DNA of 32,913 nt from Hypsibius dujardini (GCA_001579985.1 LRSR01005395.1:1-32913), one strand, 5' to 3'. Shown: positions 1 through 10,294, counted from the stretch's first letter. The notes: generated by a model not told the origin, from the sequence alone. Translations and numbers: made by a program.

Positions 1-3000
1 CGATAAGCCGAGCGCACGAGCTGCAGGAAAATGCTTTATTAAGTGCAACAGTACAGACGAGTAACGGTTTTCAACTTCCCAACTATCAAGCCATGATGCA
101 AGTACCTGATCCTCATGGTTCGAGATCTGCCACGTGAATGTTTCACCGTAAGCTCCGGGAAACGGAGTCAATGCCAGAAATACCTTTTAGCATAACTAAT
201 TTAATTCCCAAAACAAAACTTTGTTACCATCGGTTTGCCCTTACTCACATGTTCGCCAGATGTCATATTCATTTTTGTGGCTTCAACCTATGAGGAACAT
301 ATAAATAATGTAACATTATTGATGTTTATTGTTCCATCATCTTGGATGCATCGAAAATTCGCGACGAAAGTTTTCTCACCAGAATTTTGCGTAGGCCAAA
401 AGGGTGTCCGACATAGAGCAAGACTGGAACATATATTTCATAAACAGTTACACGTTCTTAGTGCTGCGACTTACGTAGCTGTCGCAGGTGATTAACAGTA
501 AAAAATTGCGATAAACCCTGACTGATAACATTGAATAAATTGACAAAATCTGCAGAAAAGTATATAGACCTATATAGACGGCATGTGTGCGAGCATGTCC
601 AACGGTTAAATCCGACTTTCAAAAATTGCGTTGGCTCCCACCATTGTTCAGGCCACTATTTTAAGTGTATTTTTTTGCAATTACAGCGTCGCCTCCAGTT
701 ATACGATGGGTCTAACAGCGAGAGGTAGAGCAGTTAACAAGTTAGACTGTATAAAAAAAAGAGTGGAGGGAATGGAAAAAGAAAAGGAAAGTAAACTAAA
801 ACTAAAAGTCAGAAAACACCGACTTATGCACGTAGCGGATAACATCAGTGGTGAAAGCAAAAGCGAGTGGAGAGCGTAGACTACAGTACGCCCCATTTAC
901 ATTGTCCCAACTTTTCAAAAATTTATTTCACCCAGAAGGAACGACATTTTTACTCAAAAAGTATTTTCGATCTGATAGCCAGACATCTCAATCATCCTTT
1001 TCACTCGTTTCGGCCAAGCTTTGAGGATATTTCGGCAGTGTCCCAAACCAAACTTCTTCCACTCCTGTTTTGCGATCGCTACCAATTCCGCCATATTCTT
1101 CGCCTTGTGCCTATTGCATCGCTTCTTAAAAATTGAGTTTACACCGTAATCCATCGGGGACAAATCGGGCGAGTTCGACATCCATTCCTCCTTCGAAATA
1201 AATTTTATTTTCCGATCTTGGAGCCACTTGACGACCGTATCCTTGACGTGAGCCCCGGCGCTGTCCATGTGGAGAATGCCTTTCTTTTCCTCCCCCGGAT
1301 AAAGCCGTGGAACGTCCTTTTTGAACAGCGGTTCAGGAATTAAATCGATGAACATCTGGCTATTCATTTTGGCCTTCGGAGGGACGAAATAGAGGGACGT
1401 CGGGCCATTCCAGGAGATTCCCATGCAGACCATCACTTTTCCGGGCCATCCTGAACGAGGCTTTTTCTTCCATTCTTTCGGGGCTGGTTTATCCGGTGAT
1501 TCGTAACATCCATTCCGCTCCCCGGTAAATTCATTCAGATCCAGGTACGTCTCATCGATACTGACAATCACAGGAAGTTTTCGACGGCTGAGACAGCGTA
1601 GAAAGTGGGGCCCGCGATCGAGACGCTGCTGAGCTTGTTTTGGAGTGAGGACGTGCGTCGTTACCTTCTTATGGTACGTCAGGCCAAGATCTTCCTTCAG
1701 CACCCGCGACACAGTGCCCGTAGAGATCCCAAGCTTGCAGGAAATTTCACGTTGGGTGGAGGGATTGGGAGTATCGATAGCTTTAACGACTTTTTTGATG
1801 AGGCTGTCGGAGCGGATAAAAGGTAGTCCCCGTTTGTTGACGTTTTTTACTTCCTTCTTCGACGGGATGTCTTCTTCCTTCTCGGATTTGATGACTCGAA
1901 GGATGGTTCTATACGAAACATTGATCCCCTTTTCCGCCAGATTTTTTTGGATTTTTCGGGAGGACGGCAAAAAGTGGTATAACTCTAAAATGCGTCCCCT
2001 AATTTCAGAACTAATTTCCCGCACTATTTTAAATTCAAAAAACGCCAACTGACAAAATTTGTATTGCCTACAAGTCTACTATAATAAATTTTGTGTAGGA
2101 TGGATTGTGGATCAGCTGATCTGGCTGGTAGAACTTTTGCGGCAAGTTGGGACAATGTAAATGGGGCGCACTGTATTTAACTAACAATTGGTCAATTACT
2201 TCTGTGAAATTCAAATGAGGCCCAGACTTTTCCTCAATTCTCTTGATGATTTCAGCTAGGATATTTGTTTGCAAACTTCGGGCGCCTGTATTCAAACACG
2301 GTCTTAAATAATTTTCGGTTCCTTCTACGTGGTGCGACGTGAAACTCTCTTTGTGTGATGCCATTCCGACATCCTCTTGGCTTTCTTGTCCGCTTCTATG
2401 GCTGACATGGGGGTTTGCTGGCATTGCGAATTCTGGTGTTGTATTATGTCGAGATGTGCTTGGCTTATCGGACCGTAGTTTGCATATTGGAAATGGTTGA
2501 TGAAAACTAATTGTTAGGTCTAACAGTGAGAGATTGAGTAATGAACTAGTACGTTTGATGGAATGTAGAGAAAGGTAGCAACGAAGACTGGAGGGAAAAA
2601 AAGCAACATTCAACTAAAACCAGAAGAAAGCAAACACCGGTATATCGATGGAATGGAGAATTATGGAATTAATAAAAATGGCACGCACAGCTGCATTACG
2701 TACAAATAATCACAATTGAAAACAGAATAAGGTAAAGAGAGTAGATAAAGAATAATTAGAGTACTAAGAGGGGCACGAGTAGGGTAAATAGCTCTGATAA
2801 TTCGGTGGGTGGGCTTGTTAAAGCGTTGTTCACCGCAAGAGAGACCACTCTTTAATGTTTGATCATTTTACGCCAGTACAGATTCATAATAAAATATGAC
2901 AACATTTAATTACCTCTGCTTTTGAGGTTGAAGTCACGTAAAATTGGTTGAAGTTGCTCCGATACGTTGGAGAAGCTACTGGTGAACTGCTGTCGCGTTA

Positions 3001-3884
3001 GCTGCACGGCACAGTTGGCCGGAATTCGCACTGGCAGTAACTGGGCTATAAAGGCGTTAAACGAATTGCTGTCGGTGTCATACAACAGGTAAACCTTGGT
3101 CCAGTTTAGTTTATTGAGTAGGGCGCAGTAGATAATCTGGTGGGCAGGACTGAAGGGGGATGTAGTCACGTAACTTGGGAAGACACCTCGATCGGCGATA
3201 TTCTCCGTATAATCAATGCTAACCAAATATGGACATCTTCAACATCTCTTTCTTCTGCTAAGCCTATCAATCGGAGACTTGGCGAGAGATGACACAATCA
3301 TTATATAAAAACCTAGTGGCTAGTTATGACACCTTATAGGCATTCTATGTACTGTTACTGTACTTTACTGTCACTGTATAGGAACAGTACTGTATAGGTA
3401 TAGTACTGTTAGGTTATGGTGTACCGGGGGCTATGCTGGAGTTGGAGTTATGGAGTTGGAGTTAGGTTCGCTTTTTGAAACTAACTTGATACATTGCGGA
3501 TCGGTGTACAGGAACAAGTCTGGCAGCTTCTGGCGCAAAGGTGAGCTGTAATTATAGATGGTCTGAAAGGTTGAGGGATTGTGTATAGTCAACTGTGTGC
3601 TTCCAGAAAGTTTACATTTATCGGAGCCCCAAGGATGCGGTCGTCGCTACTTATTACCATAATATCTTTCTGCCGCGCATGCGGTTTGACGGGGACCTCG
3701 TGGATGTGGTTGACATCTTCGTCAATGATTTGCATTCGGCCCATACTTTGAGATTTGGCCAGTTAATGAAAGCGTAGACATGAGGATGCAAATATTTTTT
3801 TTGCTCGTTTGAGGACTTGAACGTGATAATCTATTCATTGTTTGTCTGCCTACGTACCTGCATGTCCGTCTGTCTATCTGTCTA

Positions 3885-3925
<41 letters not shown>

Positions 3926-6900
3926 GTCTCTGTCTCTGTCTCTGTTTCTGTCTCTCTGTCTCCGTCTGTTTGTCTGTCTGTCTATCTGTCTGTCTGTCTG
4001 TTTGTCTGGCTGTCTGGCTGTCTGGCTGTATGTTTGTCTGACTTAACACGTCTTTGCCTCATGGTATTATGCTGACTATTGTGTAACACCCCTGAGCCGT
4101 TCGATGTCCAACTAAAGTACAATATATTGTTGTCAATGTATTTGTTGTCAAGAATGTTCTATTTTCTAGGATTTTGAAAAAAATTATTAAAGGTGCTCAA
4201 GGCAATCGGTTGCTTAACAGGTCCGATAACGATATTCATGCAGGAGGCATATTTAACTTGAGTACGCATCCTTTCGTTCAGAATGGTAAGTCTCAGAGAA
4301 GTTAAAATTATTTCATCAACCGTTATGCAAGGATAAAATGCTTTTTTTGTTGGGATCCGTCGGCCAGTGGAAAAAAGAGTTTACTCCTGAAATGAACAGC
4401 AAGATGGATGCGTGGATCGATCACAAGATGAGGCAGTTTCGAGAATTGCAGGATATGAAGTTTTTCTCTAAGTACAGTAGCATTTAAGCAATATAAAGCT
4501 TCCTATTAAGATGGATATTGATCGACGGTGTCGAAACATACTCGGATCAGCTAGCAAAGGGTGGATTTGGATACCTGAATAACCAACCGGCCTAGTACTA
4601 AGCCAGACTATTTGACTGACAGATTAACCAACTGATCGACAGCTAACCAAGCAGAAACTGAACATAACAAACGAGAGATAGGCGCACAAATCAACAGTTA
4701 GACGTTAAACAGAGAAAGAAATTGACATAGAGAGAGACAGAAAGACAGGGAGACAGAGAAACAGAGAGACAGAGAGAGAGACAGAGAGAGAGACGCGGTC
4801 TTTTCCCGACTACGCCTAAATTTCATAAACGTCCTATATAAAATATAAATTGTTATGTATATATTGGTCGCTCTGAACACCGTGGGAATTTATCAATGCT
4901 TCGTTTCCTACACTGGATGAATGTCCTTTTTATGGTTTCGTCGTTCATCGAAAAATGTGTGCCACTACTGAGTACACTCGCAGGCACTGCCCGTGTCTGT
5001 CATCAGACATTGCCGTCCTTAACAATGTGCGGTTGGAGCATGTAAAATAACAAGAAATTATGATGAAGCCTTCAGTGCGCTCGGTCCGACACGAATAATG
5101 CATCGTCCCATGAACACCACGCAATGGTTTTCTGATGGGTCATTATGCCGAACTTCATAGAAGCGCTGGGAGCTTGAGCCACTACAAGTCCTTAGATCAA
5201 CACGCTAGATCACGACAGCCCACTGCTATTCCTGCCGGTTGACCGGTCGCAAAATAACTATCATACCCTTAAAATTTGGGCTGACACGCATCATATCAGA
5301 AACCGCCGATGTGTTGATTGAACAGTGCAGCCAATTGAAGGGCGAACCTGGAACCTTATTTAAATGACTCGAGAAATAACTAACCATACTGCGTACAACA
5401 TATTTCCTGTAACCTTTTTCCTCGGCGAGTCTTTCAACATTTCCCATCAGCAGCCAGCATGGGTGTCTTTGCGGTGGCCATGGGTCCGCTACTTTTTTTT
5501 CTGTTTTGCTGCTTCTGTTATTGGGGCTTCCATCGGCACAGGAAGAACGGAAACGTTCCCCCAGGAATTTGGGGTAGAAAGTCAGGAGCCTGATCTAACG
5601 AAAAAACAAGACACTCAACTCATGTTCTTAGCTGGTGTTTCATTTCTTTCAGACACTCCGTATCTGGGGTATCTTCCATTTTTGGGGCCTCACCCGCGGA
5701 ACACTTTCAACCAGCTCGGAAAAGGAAGGGTCCCCGGTACCCCATGACCTGACAGCACTGTTCCTATACAGTAACTGCAAAACTCCCAAGTCCAGCATAA
5801 CCCTCGGTACCCCATAACCTGACAGTACTGTACCTAACTACTGTACCTATACAGTAACTCCATAACTCCAATTCCAGTAGGATCCCTGGTACCCCTTGAC
5901 CTGACAATAATGTTTCTCGGTACATATACAGTGACTCCATAATTCCAATTCCTTATCGATATTTCATATCAATTTACAAGCTGTGTGTCAAAACTCGCCA
6001 GTAATGATCAATCGTGATGTTTGACTGACCTTGTGATAAGTAAGGTGTCCCATCCTGCGGCTAATTGGCTCAAATATCGACTTTCAGCGCATCCTAGAAA
6101 AACACACACTGGGCGGTTTGACTGTGATTGTGCCATGACAACACAAATCACTTTGAATTATCAGACTGGTGTTTGAATTTTCCATTGACCTTAACGGTTG
6201 CTTGTAAATGAAATTTGCAATTTCTCGCGTAGTCGGGAGAATAGCATGGTTAAAATAATCATTGAATAGTACAGAAAGCATTTAAATTTTTGAGAAAAAA
6301 ACATGAAGCATCGAGTGTTAAGGCAATATCTCACGCGAAAATTTGTTACCACATCCTACTCATCACAATTCGCCAGAACGAGGTGCAGGGCAAGTCTTCG
6401 TTTGAAGACGTCTACGCCAAGAAACGTAAGCGCAAAGCTCAGGTCAACAGAACTGAAATTCAATGTGATATTCAGTGTCACGATATTGTACCCTCAAACC
6501 AGGTCCCTAAGGGTTTTTAACAATAAATGAAACAGATTCCTGACGGATGTTTCAAATTTACAATCCCTGTTAGTTCTTTACATTTCGTATTCCAAGTTCT
6601 GATATAAGTATTAAAAATGTGTATTTATACAAAATACGCATTGAAATGAATTTTGTTTTAATCGCATTGTCTTGCACAGAGTGTAAAGGCAGATCTCACC
6701 TGGAGCGATAATAACAGTGAGAACATCTTCACCGGACGCCTTCGTGTAGTACCATTTGGACAGTTCAAACTGAATGTTATCACGAATACTGAAGCAGTCG
6801 ACGAAGCTGGCTCGATGCAAAATCTCCCCGGTCCAGTTGGTGTGTGGATACTTTCTGCGAACTGCTTCCAAACCTGTCTCAAGAGCGGGCTCAAAATAGG

Positions 6901-7027
6901 TCAGCGATGGTGCGTCGGACTTGTGAAAGTAGCCTGGTGATATGATATGCACACGAGGCAAAGCACCGGCAGGGAGTAGTAACTGTATCCTGATAAAACT
7001 AAGCAATAACCTCGCAAAAAACTCCAT
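1..7027 (-). CDS. Natriuretic-peptide-receptor-like ectodomain gene, array copy 1 (partial, 3' end beyond window)
   Basis: Product resembles the ligand-binding (ANF receptor, periplasmic-binding-protein-like) domain of natriuretic peptide receptors and receptor guanylyl cyclases. Exons read by me on the minus strand: 7027-6700, 6093-6030, 3218-2914, 456-380, 287-249, 183-106 and 20 to beyond position 1. Every boundary is GT-AG and phases agree throughout. Exon 1 starts with a hydrophobic signal peptide (MEFFARLLLSF...) followed by RVHIISPGYF and a paired-strand start typical of the fold. Exon 2 gives the conserved CAESRYLSQLAAGWD segment; exon 3 holds the NWTKVYLLYD strand; exons 4-6 give LRKILVEATKMNMTSGEH then VFLALTPF. 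ATG at 7027 is preferred because the signal peptide begins there; 7036 is also in frame. Introns 2 and 3 are swollen by mobile elements. Whether a transmembrane and catalytic part follows lies outside the window; copy 3 suggests a membrane segment only. Confidence 0.82.
697..840. repeat. Diverged direct repeat flanking the mariner (other copy 2500-2650)
   Basis: The block starting GGTCTAACAGCGAGAG near 709 recurs as GGTCTAACAGTGAGAG near 2515. Further shared blocks follow in the same order (TGGAGGGAA, AACTAAAA, AAACACCG). The two copies lie either side of the mariner within intron 3. Divergence is high, so the duplication is older than the transposon insertion. Confidence 0.5.
884..2173 (-). 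mobile_element. Tc1/mariner-superfamily transposon, complete, DD37D type
   Basis: A 1,290-bp element bounded by TA dinucleotides at 882-883 and 2174-2175, the expected target duplication of this superfamily. The ends are near-perfect inverted repeats starting CAGTRCGCCCCATTTACATT and running on into TGTCCCAACTT. It carries one uninterrupted transposase ORF. It lies in intron 3 of receptor copy 1, in the same orientation as the host gene. The intact ORF and near-identical ends point to a recent insertion. Confidence 0.93.
954..2048 (-). CDS. Mariner-type transposase (DD37D)
   Basis: A 364-residue DDE transposase that would cut and paste its own element at TA sites. The first 130 residues contain paired helix-turn-helix-like segments (residues 32-54 and about 95-120, with STQREISCKLGISTGTVSRV). 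Catalytic acidic residues are recognisable as D165 in SIDETYLDL, D262 in HMDSAGAH and D300 in NSPDLSPMDY. The spacing of 37 residues between the second and third aspartate places it in the DD37D group (maT/mariner-like) rather than DD34D mariner or DD34E Tc1. Length fits a complete protein, with no stops or frameshifts. The start is the first methionine of the ORF, 125 bp inside the transposon end. Confidence 0.93.
   Translation of the reverse strand: MAFFEFKIVREISSEIRGRILELYHFLPSSRKIQKNLAEKGINVSYRTILRVIKSEKEEDIPSKKEVKNVNKRGLPFIRSDSLIKKVVKAIDTPNPSTQREISCKLGISTGTVSRVLKEDLGLTYHKKVTTHVLTPKQAQQRLDRGPHFLRCLSRRKLPVIVSIDETYLDLNEFTGERNGCYESPDKPAPKEWKKKPRSGWPGKVMVCMGISWNGPTSLYFVPPKAKMNSQMFIDLIPEPLFKKDVPRLYPGEEKKGILHMDSAGAHVKDTVVKWLQDRKIKFISKEEWMSNSPDLSPMDYGVNSIFKKRCNRHKAKNMAELVAIAKQEWKKFGLGHCRNILKAWPKRVKRMIEMSGYQIENTF
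2174..2613 (-). CDS. Unrecognised ORF whose stop codon was split by the mariner insertion
   Basis: The minus-strand ORF begins at 2613 and runs into the mariner end, where it now reads the TIR as protein. The most protein-like part is from about residue 83, MASHKESF, through NTGARSLQTNILAEIIKRI to FTEVIDQLLVK. If the transposon and one TA copy are removed, the frame reads GTT AAA TAG, so the original stop used the TA that became the insertion site. I recognise no family. It lies in intron 3 of copy 1 and could be a fragment of a captured gene, a retained exon or a chance ORF. Confidence 0.25.
3345..3470 (+). repeat. Minisatellite block, left subterminal (about 70-bp unit)
   Basis: Degenerate copies of a unit whose consensus runs GGAGTTGGAGTTATGGAG, ACTGTATAGGAACAGTACTG, TCAGGTCGAGGGGTACC. 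Here the copy is degraded but clearly contains ACTGTATAGGAACAGTACTG and GGTGTACCGGGGGC. It is in the forward orientation and sits just inside the left element end. Confidence 0.75.
3505..4487 (+). pseudogene. Sulfotransferase (SULT-like) gene fragment, frameshifted
   Basis: Cytosolic sulfotransferases move a sulfonate from PAPS to small acceptors. Recognisable pieces, in order: a short exon ending near 3540 (NKSGSFWRK); an exon from 3607 with KVYIYRSPKDAVVATYYH, the PAPS 3'-phosphate-binding signature; then FDGDLVDVVDIFVND; then, after a 1-base shift, FAFGPYFEIWPVNESV; then a region near 3795-3830 that reads as the conserved FEDL..RD motif only with another shift. The C-terminal exon (from about 4353, stop 4485-4487) has GSVGQWKKEFTPEMNSKMD, the family's second PAPS-binding stretch. 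Exon order and introns are preserved, so it was acquired as genomic DNA. Frameshifts, the missing 5' exons and an in-line TCTG microsatellite show that it is dead. It lies inside the 3274-6006 element. Confidence 0.75.
3867..4042 (+). repeat. TCTG-type microsatellite
   Basis: Long run of TCTG units with TCTCTG and TCTATC variants. The overlapping open frames rich in Cys, Leu, Ser and Val are produced by the repeat and are not genes. It lies within the sulfotransferase pseudogene. Confidence 0.95.
4727..4797. repeat. GA/GACA purine-rich microsatellite
   Basis: AGAGAGACAGA-type simple repeat on the plus strand. It generates a Ser/Leu-rich open frame on the minus strand that is not a gene. Confidence 0.9.
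5459..5727 (+). pseudogene. Cytochrome P450 N-terminal exons, truncated by minisatellite
   Basis: Microsomal P450s are ER-anchored heme monooxygenases. Exon 1 (5459-5573) encodes a hydrophobic anchor (MGVFAVAMGPLLFFLF) followed by basic residues and the proline-rich hinge NVPPGIW. A GT donor at 5574-5575 and an acceptor ending TTTCTTTCAG at 5652 define an intron of 79 bp. Exon 2 (from 5653) continues in phase with DTPYLGYLPFLGPHPRNTFN, the strand after the hinge in CYP2-clan proteins. After QLGK the frame runs directly into the minisatellite near 5728; no heme-binding cysteine region is present. The intron is retained, so the fragment was taken up from DNA, not from cDNA. Both exons read without a stop. 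Confidence 0.8.
5728..5945 (-). repeat. Minisatellite block, right subterminal (about 70-bp unit, reverse)
   Basis: About three units on the minus strand, recognised by GGTACCCC, TGACCTGACAGTACTG, CCTATACAGTAACTCCATAA and CTCC AATTCC. It is the inverted counterpart of the block at 3345-3470 and abuts the P450 exon on one side and the element end (5946-6006) on the other. Confidence 0.88.
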
Positions 7028-7099
7028 CGTGAGCAAACGCGTTCTTGTAATTAAAAATATTTACAAATATCCGCTTTAAAAATAAAGGAATGAAAAGTT

Positions 7100-9345
7100 T
7101 GGCATAGTAAGTAATGTTTATACTGCAGTATTGACATACATGTATATGCAACCTAGGTGAGTTTTTGGGACGGCGTATGTGTACAGTTCGGTAGTTGAAT
7201 GATTTAACCGAACTGAAAGCTTAACAATTACGTAAAGCATGGATGTACATAAAAGATGAAGGTGACAGATCTACAAACGCGGGAAAGAAATACTGGCGCC
7301 GCGGTTCACGCTGTTTCCCAATGGGTATTTGACTGAAAAAGCCATCTATGCTTGCTGATGCTGGACCGTCAACAAACTTCCCCTAATACACTCAAGCACT
7401 TAAGGGAGTCAAGCGAAACAACCATTATGCCGTGGATACATTAATTATCAACAAATAAGTGTTGAAAAGACAATGACATTCCGCCGACACGACAACGACA
7501 ACCTTTCCTCATGCATATTGTAATTATCAGCAATAAAAATGAGTAATATTTCAACGAATATGATAAAGAATGGGGATTCTAGGGCTTACATCACACGGTA
7601 AAGGTCACCAATAAAAAATCAATGAATTTATTTCGAAGTTACATTCAAGGTGCCCTGTGCTGTAAACAAGTTAGTTCAATGCCAGATTATCTACCTCAGT
7701 ATTTACGTTTGGCAATATTCTTGGAGATAACATAACTGTCGTCTAGTTAGGATAAAAGTTTGTCAGTTATATCAAACATTTCGACAACTTTTGGTTGTCA
7801 TCGTTTTGACGATCATCAGAACTTCTTGTAAGTGTGGTGTGCTAGCTTAGTTTGATTAATTGTATTGCATCGATTTTTTTACTGACTACGAGTAATAATA
7901 CAGCGGCCATACTAAAGTACCGAACAGCTTGACAACAAATGACGCAAGTGACGCATGCAAAAAACGGAAATATGCGTGAAACATGCTGAAAAACCCCACA
8001 CAGTTCTTCTCACATACCACACCAGAAAAAATTCCAACGGAAAAAGTATTAAAAAACTAGATTAACCTTTCGGAAATTCAGTCTAACGAGGGACGTATAA
8101 AACAGTTAACTTTACGTGCCCGACTTCAAGGTATATAAAAATCTTAACGCTTTGCAGAGTACGGTGCGCTTCAGGAAGCCTTAAAGAGCTCCACTGTGTA
8201 AAGCCTTGCAAGACGGGGAACCGTCACGTAAGAATCTGTCAAATCGGTTTGCCAGCCGAACATCATGCTTCGCCGATGAAGTGCGCCAGAGTAATGAAAG
8301 GTTAGCAAGCAGGGATCCAAATTCCAAACGTCCTTCCCCTTTGCCAACTCTCTCAGCCTAGTGGAAAAAATGTATGCATTGACGACGGATAGTCAAAGGG
8401 GAAGTGCCAAGATTTTGAATAGGTTTAACGGCTAGGGAGGCTGCTTTGGGATGAATGCCAAGGGGCTAGAGGTGAACGCCACTCTTATCTCTTGATAAGT
8501 ATGTTTTACAAGTTGTATGTTTATTTTAAACACGTTTAGGTAGGATGCACCCTCAGTAGATACTTTAGCCAACCCTTCATGGTGAATGTACACTGTCATC
8601 CCTACGGATAACTCTCAGACTAGATTCCAGGCTGGATACTGTAATAAGCATGTTAAAGGGCTGAAATCAGCCTGGTTCAAAGCTGGATTTGCCCAGCCTG
8701 TCCTCCCACCACAACGTAGTCAAGAATAAAGCTATATTTTCGAAACTATTTTGCCCCGTGCAAGGTACCCATATTTCACCATGGTTTCACTCTAGATTTC
8801 TTTCCAACTCTCTTGAAAGTTTTTTAACTGACGCGAGAGAAGAGTTCCCCGTGCAGACCGCGTGACTTGGTTTCAGATCTGGAATTCAGTTTAAACCTGT
8901 CTGGTGTCTTCTGGGGTTGAAAACGTTAATCTGTTATTTTTGGTCTCTTAAACATTCATGAATATTATTTCGTTTATCCAAACTGCGACAAATTAGTCTG
9001 TTTTTGAATCACGTGAGTACTAGTATCATCAGACATAAGAGAATTTGAGTTCCTTTTTTGTTGTTTTTGCTATGTGGAAGCTGAAAATCTAGCACACTGA
9101 CTGGATCCAGCGGGCTTACAACGAATCGCCTTTGCCTGCCCGGTATGTGAAGGTCCCACTTCATATTTCAATCTGTAGATTGTAAAGGCTTATAGTCGGC
9201 AGAGGTTGGGATTCAGTGCTTGAAACTAACGTGCTTTCATTTTTTCACAGATCGCTCTGCAAACCTACAACAGAAGTGGGATCTCAAACTCATTTGTTTA
9301 ACTTACCTTACTTCGCCACCTTACCGCCTTCTTTAGCTGGAATCT
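7100..9345. repeat. Duplicated spacer upstream of receptor copy 1
   Basis: The stretches 7100-8515 and 9225-9345 are clearly similar, in order, to 12720-14200 and 14215-14345, the spacer upstream of copy 2. Landmarks are CCTAGGTGAGTTTT, GCGAAACAACCATTATGCCG and CAGATCGCTCTGCAAACCTA. The middle part 8520-9220 has no counterpart downstream, so it is an insertion here or a deletion there. I see no gene in this stretch. Confidence 0.85.
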
Positions 9346-9379
9346 GTTGAACGCTCCTAATAAATATAGGTGCGTTCAA

Positions 9380-9960
9380 CAATGATTTATTGATTGGACA
9401 GAAAGGGGTTTTTGCTAACCCTGAACCTGTGAAGGCAATGAAAATCTTCTGCACAAACAAAATTACGCTGAAAAGCATAAATAATGATTGTGTTGCTTGT
9501 AGACAAGGCGAAAATTGAACGGTCGAGTCGTATTGTTAGGGTTTCCCCAATTTTGTATGGGACAACTTACTGGTTATCGGCATTTTGATCTGGTAAAGAA
9601 GAGCAGAATCATTGTTTTGTTGAGCCCGAACATTTTTGAAGAAGATTCTAACAGCACTTTTGTATGAAATATGTTCATAAATTTTTATGCTGAACTTCAG
9701 CTGCCAGATTGTGGCCAAACTTGGCGGATAAAAAAATTGCCCCTCTTAGAAAAAAAAACCTGCAGCCAATACATTTGGTGAGATATTTTAACAGCACATC
9801 TATGTCAAGTTATACTCACATAGCAGTCAGACAATAAAAAAGTTTATTGGTTCTGGCCACTAATAAATTTTCCAGACCCATTCAAAGTCGAGAAAATGTT
9901 AGCGTTGGACCCTGTTTAAATAACTAGTTACTGTAAATAAATAAATAACTAAACAATTAA
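9380..9960 (+). repeat. Dispersed repeat also found at 11570-11880 and, in part, 17390-17700
   Basis: TTTATTGATTGGACAGAAAG at 9388 recurs near 17662. Blocks around 9660-9910 (for example ACCCATTCAAAG and AATGTTAGCGTTG) recur near 11605-11850 in the same orientation and near 17400 on the other strand. No ORF of note. It covers most of the gene-free DNA downstream of receptor copy 2. Confidence 0.7.
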
Positions 9961-10083
9961 ATAACTGTAAAAATTGTAAACGACAAATTAATAATTGCTA
10001 AACGCCATCAATATTATACTTACATGTTCACCAAAAGTCATATTCAATTTGGTAGCTTCGATCTGAAACGACAGCGAAAATTG

Positions 10084-10162
10084 GCAGATCTCTAGTCGCC
10101 GATAAATCATTCTCTCCGATTGGCAGGTCTCTCGTCGCCGATAAATCATTCCCAGAGCCAAA
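10084..10162. repeat. Two-unit tandem repeat, about 42 bp
   Basis: GCAGATCTCTAGTCGCCGAT followed by AAATCATTC is repeated once as GCAGGTCTCTCGTCGCCGAT plus AAATCATTC. It lies in the intron between exons 4 and 5 of copy 2. Confidence 0.85.
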
Positions 10163-10294
10163 CGTGTCGACCGACGTCGACTACTATTGCACACGTTGTC
10201 TCACCAGAATTTTACGCAGGCCCAGTGGGCATTCCAGCATAGAGCATCACTGTACCAGAGGATCATATAATGACTTTCTTGGGGTATGAGGTAA

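Larger units (their letters stand above)
3274..6006 (-). mobile_element. 2.73-kb TIR element with subterminal inverted minisatellites and captured gene fragments
   Basis: The interval is flanked by an 8-bp direct repeat ATCAATCG (3266-3273 and 6007-6014), a clear target-site duplication. The ends are imperfect inverted repeats: GAGACTTGGCGAG...TGACACA on the left and, read inward from the right, CATTACTGGCGAG...TGACACA. Inside each end lies a block of about 70-bp minisatellite, the two blocks in opposite orientation. Between them are a sulfotransferase pseudogene (plus) and the first exons of a cytochrome P450 (plus). It fills intron 2 of receptor copy 1; the same intron in copy 2 is only 78 bp and lacks it. 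No transposase is visible, so it is non-autonomous. Orientation is opposite to the relative at 17700-24325. An 8-bp duplication fits hAT-like or Zisupton/KDZ-like transposases. Confidence 0.82.

Noticed and set aside
118-135. GGTTCGAGATC resembling a tRNA B box
   Set aside because: No A box or cloverleaf nearby; it is the coding end of receptor copy 1 exon 6. No tRNA gene was found anywhere in the window.
3817-4075. Cys/Leu/Ser-rich ORFs
   Set aside because: Products of the TCTG microsatellite.
5226-5447. 73-residue minus-strand ORF (MGNVERLAEEKGYRKYV...)
   Set aside because: No recognisable family; it lies inside the gene-capturing element, and no splice or homology support was found. It may be a further captured scrap.
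6290-6530. Plus-strand ORFs with a similar counterpart at 12069-12290
   Set aside because: Both lie in duplicated intron 1 of the receptor copies; similarity follows from duplication, and indels do not clearly preserve one frame.
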